IMG/VR virus record: IMGVR_UViG_3300043468_000126 | Location: 1 to 21,682 of that record | DNA: 21,682 bases | Reading direction: 5' to 3' (one strand) | Origin: a virus | Part shown: in pieces, positions 1 through 9,400 of the stretch | How positions within the stretch are numbered: the first letter of the stretch is position 1 | Layout of the letters: each line of letters begins with the position of its first letter | The notes under the pieces: generated by a model | Seen by the model: only the letters and a program-made list of their open reading frames with translations | Databases searched by the model: none | What the model was told of the DNA's origin: nothing | Translations under genes and position numbers: made by a program

Positions 1-34
1 TATGAAAAAATAGAGTAAAAAACAAGCCTGTTTA

Positions 35-43
35 TGGTATAAT
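35..43 (+). promoter_or_regulatory. Extended -10 promoter upstream of tail assembly chaperone
   Basis: The sequence TGGTATAAT is a perfect TATAAT hexamer (38-43) preceded by the TGn extension. No good -35 hexamer is visible 16-18 bases upstream, which fits an extended -10 promoter. The expected transcription start is near base 50, giving an 18-base leader before the ATG at 68 that contains the GGAGG at 58-62. The same TGGTATAATTAA string recurs at 16754-16765, and AGCC lies 13 bases before the hexamer at both places. The promoter reading is inference from motif, position and recurrence. Confidence 0.65.
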
Positions 44-67
44 TAAACAACTACAATGGAGGATAAT

Positions 68-391
68 ATGAGTACAGATGTTAAAGATAAGAACGAACTT
101 TCTCTTATCGACGGTACAAAGTTTGAAGCAAGACCACTTAAGATCTCTTTGCTTAAGCCATTTATGAAGAATTTTTCAGGTCTTCAGGATGTGGCAGATG
201 ATAACGACAAGTCAATGGATGTTTTGCTTGACTGTGTCCAGATTGCATTTAAACAATACTTGCCTGCATTAGCAGACAACAGAGAGGCGATTGAGGAAAA
301 TCTAGATCTTCCTACAGTCTACAAGATCATTGATGCTGCTTCAGGTATGAACCTTTCTGATGCAACAGGTCTTTTAAACTCAATCAAGTAA
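68..391 (+). CDS. Tail assembly chaperone (gpG-like)
   Basis: A small acidic protein of 107 residues encoded directly before the tape measure, the standard place for a tail assembly chaperone, which binds the tape measure and keeps it soluble while tail tube subunits polymerise. I chose ATG 68 because GGAGG (58-62) sits 5 bases upstream. An in-frame ATG at 56 would add four residues but would have only a six-base leader after the predicted transcription start. Four codons before the stop the gene reads T-TTA-AAC (373-379), a canonical -1 slippery heptamer in the correct frame; slippage would replace the last three residues with twelve others and end at 417. Assignment rests mainly on position, size and composition; I saw no diagnostic motif. 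Confidence 0.65.
   Translation: MSTDVKDKNELSLIDGTKFEARPLKISLLKPFMKNFSGLQDVADDNDKSMDVLLDCVQIAFKQYLPALADNREAIEENLDLPTVYKIIDAASGMNLSDATGLLNSIK
373..379 (+). promoter_or_regulatory. Possible -1 ribosomal frameshift heptamer TTTAAAC
   Basis: X-XXY-YYZ heptamer T-TTA-AAC in the zero frame of the chaperone gene, ending 12 bases before its stop. AGGT at 367-370 could act as an upstream SD-like stimulator. The -1 frame reads CTC AAT CAA onward and stops at TAA 415-417, giving a 12-residue tail (LNQVKRCRDWLT). Many phages make a longer chaperone form by frameshifting here, but their extensions are usually much longer. I see no strong hairpin downstream. Function is uncertain. Confidence 0.4.
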
Positions 392-404
392 AGAGGTGTC
401 GTGA

Positions 405-3400
405 TTGGCTGACGTAAATGCAAATATAGGTATTAATTTTGATACCTCCAATGCACTAGCACAATTACGTCAGTTACAGGCGGGACTAAGCCGTTTCAAC
501 CAATCCCTAACTCAGGGAAATGTTGCTGCAATGAATGCACAAAAGGGACTCAACTCCCAATTAATGCAGGCTATTAATGCAACTGGTAAGTTTGTAGCAA
601 CACAAAAAGAAGTAGCGACAAGCACTTCATCTTTTACTAGTGCACTTGAAAAAAACCAACTCTCAATGCGAGAGTATTTTAGATACACTGTCGCTGCTGC
701 AACAGCCAACACCAAAACATTTAAGGGCATGTTTGCCCAAGAGCGTGAGATTATTAACCGTGCTCGTAAAGATAGAGTAAAACTTCTACAGTCACAGTAT
801 ATCCAGATGCAGGCTGCAAATGGAGACATGATCAAGGTTTTGCAGGTCATACCAAAGCACTTACAAATGGCTGGTGGCAAGTATACAGACTATGCAACTC
901 GCATGCAAATGGCTGCACAAAGACAGCAGTTCCTGAATCAACTATTAAAGCAAGGCTCCACACAACTTTTAAACTTTGGTAAGAATACTCAGTGGGCTGG
1001 CCGTCAGTTGATGGTTGGTTTGACAATACCACTTTCCATTCTTGGCTCTACAGCAGCAAAGACATTCATGGAAATGGAACAGGCTGTTCTTAAGTTTACT
1101 AGAGTTTATGGAGACATGACAACCTCTGGTGACGCAACAAACAAGGCAGTTGCAGATATTCAAAGACTTGGAAAAGAGTTTACAAAATATGGAATCGCAG
1201 TAAAGGATACTATGGAAATGGCTGCCTCTGCTGCAGCAATGGGTCTTACTGGAGATGCACTAAGTGCTCAGGTAGTTCAGGCAACCAGACTTTCTGTACT
1301 TGGTCAGGTAGAACAGCAGCAGGCTCTTGAGACAACAATATCATTAACAAATGCGTTTGGTCTTGCAACAGAAGAACTAGCAGGCAAGATAAACTTCCTT
1401 AACGCAGTAGAAAACCAGACTGTTCTATCTATTGAAGATTTAACAATTGCTATTCCAAAGGCTGGACCAGTTGTAAAGCAACTTGGTGGTAACGTTGAAG
1501 ATCTAGCATTCTTTATGACTGCTATGAAGGAAGGTGGAATCAACGCATCAGAAGGTGCTAACGCACTTAAGTCTGGTCTTGCATCCATGATTAACCCTTC
1601 AAAAAAGTCAGCAGAATTTCTTGCTGAACTTGGTATAAATATAAAAGGTATAGTCAATAATAATGCTGGAGATTTAAAGGGAACAGTTGTTGGGTTTGCT
1701 AGAGCGCTTGACACGTTAGATCCACTTAACCGTGCAAGAGCAATCGAACAACTATTTGGAAAGTTCCAGTTTGCTCGTCTGTCAACATTATTCCAAAACG
1801 TTACAAAAGATTCTTCTCAAGCAGCCCGAGCACTTGGTCTTGCTGGGGCATCAGTAGAAGAACTAGCAATTCTATCTGAAAGAGAATTAAAAAGAATTGA
1901 AGACTCAACTGGCGCTAAATTTAAAAAGGCAATGGAAAACCTTAAAACACAGTTGGTTCCAGTTGGCAAGGCATTCCTAGAAGCAGTAACTCCAATAGTC
2001 GCCTTTGCAGGAAAGATTTTAGAAAAATTTAATGGACTAGGGGATGGAACTAAAAAAGTAATAACAATTATGATTGGTGTAATTGGAGGCCTTGCCCCAG
2101 TTGCTTTGATGACATTTGGTATTCTTGCTAACGGTGTTGCCAACCTTATAAAATTCTTTGCAATGTTGCGTGGAGGAATTGCAAAACTTAATGGACAAAA
2201 CAATGTATTGGGTGGTGGTTTTGATTATTTAACTAATCAACAAATTGAAAACCTTGCAGAAACAAATGCACTTCATACATCTCATAGCCAGTTGATATCT
2301 ACCTTTAATGTTGAGAAAGCAGCCGTAGATTCACTTGCAGCAGCATATTCAAATGCATCTAGTCAGGCTAGAGCACTAGCAAGCAACTCCCCAGGACTAT
2401 TTAATACAGTTCCAGGACCAGCAGGAGCAGTAGCAGGATTGCCTCCAAAGAAGTTTGCAACAGGTGGAGTTGTTCCAGGATCTGGAAATAGAGATACAGT
2501 TCCAGCATTGTTAACTCCTGGTGAAGTTGTTATTACCAAGCAGACTGCAAAAGAAAACCCAGAACTAGTTGCTGCACTTCAAAATGGTTCTGTAATGAAG
2601 TACTCTAAGGGTACTGGCAAATCTCCATTTTCATCAGACATAATTGCAAAACTATTTGAGCAACTAGGGCTTAACTCACAAACGGACAGACTAAGAATGC
2701 CTGTTGGCGTTTTAGAAAAAAAGTATTCTGCTGCTGGAAACCTGGCACCAAAAGAAGTAAACCACGGAAAAAATGCTGCTGGAGAAATGGGACAAGATCC
2801 AGATTATTTACAAAGTGAATTTGGTAGAGACTCTATGGACGAAAACATCAGAGTTCCTTTGGAAAAAGCAGGGGCTTCAGCAGAGAGAGCATCAGAGGTA
2901 TTAGTAGAACTCGAATCAACACTTGACGAAATGGTTCTTGCTTACGATGGAACCACATCATCATGGCAGACTGCATCAGATAAAGCATTAAAGGCAATAG
3001 AAGAAAGAACAGATTTAACTAATAAAGAAAAAGAAATTATTAGACAGCGCATTGCACCAAAGAAAGCACAAGATTTTATAATTCCAAGTAATCCAGTTGT
3101 TGATGTAAAACCAGGTAGAGATGGTAAGCCTGGAGAAGCAACAATGAGAGATGAAAGAACAACAGAGGCTTACTATGCTGCAGAACAAAAGAAAAGATTA
3201 AAAGCAAAGCATCCAGAACTTTCAGACGACATAGACAGCATGGAGTTTTCTCATTACCCAGGATCTGAATCAATGTATGGAGGAAGATCAAATGTAGAGT
3301 CTCCAGTAGTAAATAGAACAACAGTTGGACCAGATGGAAAAACAAGCAAGGAAAGACTTCCTTTATCCGAAGAACAACTAGCGATTATTGCAAAAAAGAG

Positions 3401-6400
3401 AGCAGAAGTAGAAGATTATAGAATTCCAAAGCAAGAAGCAGAGTTAGCATCAATTGCTCCAAAGATTGAAGCCAGTGCAGAAGATAAGGCCAGAGCCGAA
3501 GCAGAGGGAGCAAAGGTTGGCGCAGCAGCAGCAGACGGAGTAAGAGGACCTCAAGGAACTGATGCAGGGTCTCCATCTAAAAAGGGAATAAAGGCTGGTA
3601 GAGAAGTTGCTGATGGAATTGTTCAAGGAATGCAAGAAGGAGAAGCAGCAGTTTCTGCACAGTCTTCTAGACTTGGAAGTTCCGCAGTTCCAACTGCAGC
3701 AGAAACGCAAGCAAAAGTTGACAAGATGGATCTTGGAAACAAAGCATTTTATGACGATATTGATACTCCAGAGATGCGTGATGAAAGACAAATTCTTAAG
3801 TCTCAAGATAGACAAAGAAGAAAACTTGGTGCTACAGGAACTGTCGGAGGTTCATCATCTGCGTCAACTAGTTCTTCTGCAACTGTTTCATTAACAGGAA
3901 GAACTGAAGCAGCAGCCGAACAGTTAGCAGTAAGTACGGAGCAAGCAGCCACAGCACAATCACAGGTTGTACAACAGATTAAGGACGAGAGTAGATCAAG
4001 AGTTACTGTTAAAGGTAATACTATTAATATTGGCAAGGCTCGTGAAGAAGCAGATAGGCTAAGTAATGAAGCATCTAATGCAGAAGCATCAGCAGCAAAA
4101 CTTAGAACTGAAGCAGCAAAATGGGAAGAAGTCGCAGCACGTGAAGATGGTAAGAATATTTACACTGCTGAAAATGCTAGAGCACTAAAAAAGCAGGCAG
4201 ATGAAGCAGAAATAAAAGCAGCAGAGTTAAGAATAAAAGCAGCAGAAGCAGATATCCAAGCAACCCAGTTAGAAAATGGTAGTGCAACACCAAACGAAAT
4301 CGTAGCGAATGGAACTGCAGAGCAAGGCGATGGCCTAAGAAGAATTGTTGATGATACAGAAACTACAGCAGAATCTTCTGAAGTTGTAGCAGGTCAAACA
4401 GAAGAACTTGCAAGCGTAACACAGGATGCTGTTAATGCTCAAACAGAAAATGCAACAAACCTTTCAACTGGCGCACAGATCACAAATGCAACAACTGGAA
4501 ACCTTAATGATGTCCTTCAAGCAACAGATCAGACTGGTTTTGCTCAGCAAGACCTTGCAGAATCTTCAACAAATGTTGCTAACATAAATGAGCAAATTGA
4601 AGCAGAAAAGCAAAGAGAACTTGAAAGACTTAAAAAATACAATGCAGAGCAAGCAGCATTGCAAGCAGCAGAAAATGGAATTGTTCCTCCAGGAAGTCAA
4701 TCACAAAATGATCTAAACAAAAATAGAATGGGGTCAGTTGAGGCATACGAAGAGGCATCTAACTATACAAGAGACAAGAATGGTCATATACTTTTTGATC
4801 CAGAATTAGATAAAGATGGAAAGAGACAACCAACAACGCTTACTGAAAGCCAAATAAAGAAAAAGAAGCGTGGAATGCGTAGAGAGAAAGTTGGAAAGTT
4901 TTCTGGAAAGGTTTCTGGAGCAGCAGGTACGGCAGCAATGGTTGCTGGTATGGCAGGAGCCCCACCTGCAGTAACGGCTGGCTTGGGAGCAGTAGCAACA
5001 GTAGCACAATTTGCGCCGATGATTGCAGGAATGACTGGACCACAAGGTATTGTCGCAGCACTCGCAGCAGTTGCTATTGGAGCATATGCTTTAAATAAAA
5101 AACTAGAAGGTACTGCAATAGCCATTGCAAAGTTTACAAGATCTACAACAGTATCTGCAGACATGTTAAAAAAGATAGGAGAGCAAACTGGTAAGGTAGG
5201 CGCTTCTGAATTAATGAATAAAAGAAGGGGCGAAGGACAACTAAATACTTATGTTGAGGTCAACAGAAAGAGTACTATGGAGTCTGCACAGTTCCTTGAG
5301 GGAGAAGCAGGTAAAGCACTACAAAATGCATTTGTAGCAAATGCAACAAAGAATGGAACACAGGTTGCAGCAGAACAGTTTGCATTACAGATAGCAGCAG
5401 CGATATCTGACGGAACAATAGCCCCTGAACTTGGACAAGATATTGCAACTCAGATGGGAATTAATCTCAAAGATTCTGTTGCTGGCGTAAGAATTAATTT
5501 AGAGTTAAGAAAACTTATTGGACCAAATGGAGAAGATTTAGCAAAAGATCCTTTAGAGGTAAGAGCAAGAATTGCACAAAGATCAGCATCTTTGTCTGAA
5601 GAATTAGTAAGAAAAGTTAATTCAAAGGATAGGTCAGAAGTTGGTGGCAACAGCAAACTTTCTATGTTTGGAACTCTTGGACTTATTGGTGCAGCATCTG
5701 GATCTGATAAAACAGCAGCACTTGCTGTTGCGGGATCTTCAGCAATTGAAACAGCACAGGCACAAGCAGATGCAATGTCTATGTACTATGATGAGCAATT
5801 AAAAACATTAAAAAATGAGTTGGTAGCAACAACCAATAAAGAAAAGCAGTTAGAAATACAAGAAAAGATTGTCGCAATGACAAAGGAGCAAGAGGCTGGA
5901 ATGGCCAGACTTAACAATCTTGTTGCTGCACAGATTTCAAGACAAACAAGTTATGCTAGTGATATTATTAATCAAAATAAATCAAAATTATTTACTGGCA
6001 ATAACTTTTTAAATGACGCAGCAAGAAGACAAGATGCTTTCTTTGATGCACAGAAAGCAGATGTAAAAGCAAAGTACAAGGGTACAGCACAAGAAGCATC
6101 AGCACAAAGAGTCTTGGATCTGGGTGCTAGAGCAGACGAAGATAAGTCTTTTGCAAATAAAAATGAAGGAAGAACCTTTGAAGCAAAAATAAACTTCCTA
6201 ATGCAGTCTGGACAAATGCAGCCAGAACAAATTGAAACAATGATGAAAATTTTTAAGGGCGACCTAAAAAAGATGGACACAGTCTTAGCAGTTGGTATGA
6301 GACTACACGGTGGAGCAAAGATGGCAGAACTTGCAGGAATGTTAAGCGGTGTTGACAAGAAAACTGCTAAGAGAATTATGATACAGATGTCTAGAAAGAA

Positions 6401-9400
6401 TCCAGAAGAGTTTGATAGAGTAGGAAAGGCTATTGCAGTTCTTCAAAGATCAGATGGCCTAGAAGTAGATATGCAGGCAACTATAGATACAATTGGTATG
6501 CCTGGACTAGTTGAGTTATCAAACAAACTAGCAGCACTTGAAGCATTACCAGATCCAATAGAAAAAGAAGCAATTATTAAATTTGGAATAGACAATAATG
6601 TAGACATGCAGGGAATTATAGATAACTGGGATTACTATTCAAAACTAAAACCAGAAGTAAGAAAAGAAGCATTTGAAACATATACAACATTGTTTACTAC
6701 GGCAACATCATTTAAGACACAAGCAGAAAAGGATGCTTGGGTTAAATTGCAGGCTGAAAATGCAGCAATTCTAAAGGGCGATAAGGGGTCGGCAAAATAC
6801 ACAGCAGAATACAACACTGTAATTAGACTGCTAACACTAGATGCAAATGGAAAGCCACTTCCTCTAAATGACTTTAAAGCAGCAGCAGCGTGGGCTAATA
6901 AGGGTGTAGAAGCAATCTTTGGTTCTGACCCCACTATTGCAAGCAAGCCTGGTGGACCTCTTGATGGCGGAGACAAGGGAAGCAAAAAGAATCCATTAGA
7001 CTTCCTTGAAGAACTTGCAATGAGAATAAAGAATGTTCGTGACGGTGCATTTGATGCAACACAACCACTAAAGTCAATGCTTGCTGCTCTTAATAGTAAG
7101 AAGGCTAAAAAGGACATATCTTCATTAATGGATGTGTTTGATGGCCTGCAACAAAGAATGCTTAAGATGAAGGTTCCAAAAGAATTTAGAGACATGATTA
7201 TGGGAATGTCTGCAGAAGACTTTAAGGCCATAGCAAACTTAAAGAATGAAAAAGCAATCTTTAAATTTAAAAAGGGTAAGCCAAGAACAAAGGCTAACAT
7301 TGAGGGACTAACAAAAACAGGCGATGGCCTAATGAGATTTTATAGAGAAGCACAAATTGGAGAGGCTCAACTTGTAAATAAAGAAACTGTGTCAGAAATT
7401 GCAGATAAAGAAAAAGCATTTAGAATGCTTATTGCCAGCGGAGTAAGTGCAACAGATGCGCTAAAGCATGTAGAAGATGCTGCGGTAGCAGCAGCAATTG
7501 CAGCAGGAACTCTTGGCAAAGAAGGCTCACCTGAAAGAAAAGCATACATAGATGATTTAAAGAAGGCTAGTTCTGAATTAGAAAGATTTGCACTTAGACA
7601 AAAAATGATTCAGGCAAATGAAGAGTTCAAACTTTTAGAGCAAATGCCAAAACTTATGACTGCAATGAAGGCTGCAGGAATGTCAGCAGATCAGATGGCA
7701 GCAGCACTAGAAGATCCAGCACTAGCAAAGCATTTAATTGAAGACCTCAAAGATGGAAAGGTCGACGCTAAAGAAATAGCAGACTTCCTAAACTCTATTG
7801 AAGCCAAAAAAATTATTGATATTCAGGTAAAGTATAATGCTGGTAAGTATGGAGAAGCAGCACAGCCTGGAATTGACGCAGCAGAAAGATTATTTGCTGC
7901 ACTTGAATCTGGGATTAGAAACGGCGTTGAAGGATTCTCTTCTCCTCAAAACAAGATAGATGTTGCAACTATTCAAAAGAACAATAAGTTAATTGCAGAA
8001 GCAGAACTTAAGGCAGCAGGATTTAGACATCAAATAGAATTAATTAATCGTGAAATTCGTGGTATGGAACGAGATATTGAAATGAACTATACACGACCAA
8101 TCGAAGAGGCTTCAGAAAAAATCAGTGATATGGAAAGAGAACTAGAGATGAATCCAATCTTTGGTAATCGTGCTATAGGAAAGTTAAATGATGAAAATAC
8201 AAAACTTTCTAATGACTTGGCAATTATGGCAAACCAAGCAGAAAAGATTAATGAGAGATATGACAAGCAGGCAGAAGCGCTACAAAAGGTAGCAGATATT
8301 AATGATGGAATTATTGCTCAGCAGCAAAGCCAGTTAGATCTTGCAGATGCTCTTACTCAGGGAGATATATCAGCAGCAGCAAGGGCTATGCAGGCAAGTC
8401 GTGCTGACCAAGCATCAAGAAATCAAGAAGGAGTGATGGATGCTCTTGAGCAGGCACGTACAAACGAACTAGATGGTTTGCGTGGAGCAGAGAGCGGTTT
8501 GAGTCAACTGCAAATTTCTGAAAGACAGTTTGTTATAAGTCAAGAAATCTATAAGATGGAAAATAATCCAGAAAGACTTAAGATTATGGCAGACATTTTG
8601 GCTCTGCAAGATAAAATTTATGATTTTGAAGAAGGAAGAGAAGCAGCACTTCTAAAGATTAGAGATAAAGAAGATGCAATCTATAAAATTAATAAAGAAC
8701 AACTGTGGCCTCTTGAGGATAGCATTGCAGATATGCAGCACCAAAATGATTTAGCACAGAGAAGACTTGATATAGATGTATCTAACTTGACTGTTTTAGG
8801 AAAATCAAGAGATCAGTTTGAAAAGATAAAAGCAGAAATTGAACTTAGTGAGGTAGCAGCACAAAATCTTACTGCTGTATTTGGAGGAATGCTTGCAGCC
8901 ATTGAAGCAATTAGGGCTAAGTGGGCAGAGGTTATTGCAGCAATCGCAGCAGCACAAAACGCTGCAGCAGCACAGGTTGTAGCAGATGGAATTAAAGCAA
9001 ATGCAGATGCAGCAGCAGAAGAAGTAGCAGCAGATGCAGCAGCAGCAGTAGATGGAAGTGCTGGCTCAAAGAGTGATTCTGCAGCAGATGCATATGCAGC
9101 AGCATTAGCAAAGGGTCATTTTGAATCTGCAGCAAAGGCTGCAGCAGGAGTTAGCCCAAGCAAACTAGCATTAGCAGAAAGCGGAGCAATTGGTGCAGCA
9201 TCTATTGCGTCACAACTTGCAGCAGCACAAGCAAGACTTTCTGCATCAACTACAACATCAAAGCCTACACCAAAGCCTACACCAAAGCCTACCCCAAAAC
9301 CTACTCCAACGCCTACACCAAAAAAGCAGGTTGATCCAAATCCAGGAATTAAACCAGGAACAGGAGTTTACTCTGGAAGTACGTTTATACCAGCACAAAA

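Noticed and set aside
1-34. End of an upstream gene
   Set aside because: Stops exist in all three plus frames by base 18, but nothing shows which, if any, ends a real gene; no protein can be supported.
389-407. Frameshift fusion of the chaperone to the tape measure
   Set aside because: The tape measure frame has TGA (402-404) directly before its TTG start, and the -1 frame stops at 415-417, so no fusion can form.
3607-3894. 95-codon plus-strand frame within the tape measure
   Set aside because: Out-of-frame shadow; Leu/Gln/Lys-rich text produced by reading GCA/GAA repeats in another frame. The 94-codon frame at 9190-9474 is the same kind of artefact.
6635-7300. 221-codon open frame on the minus strand inside the tape measure gene
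   Set aside because: It lies wholly opposite a clear coding region, has low-complexity Ser/Ala/Phe composition from complementing GCA/AAG-rich codons, and has no start signals. The same holds for the other minus-strand frames in the window.
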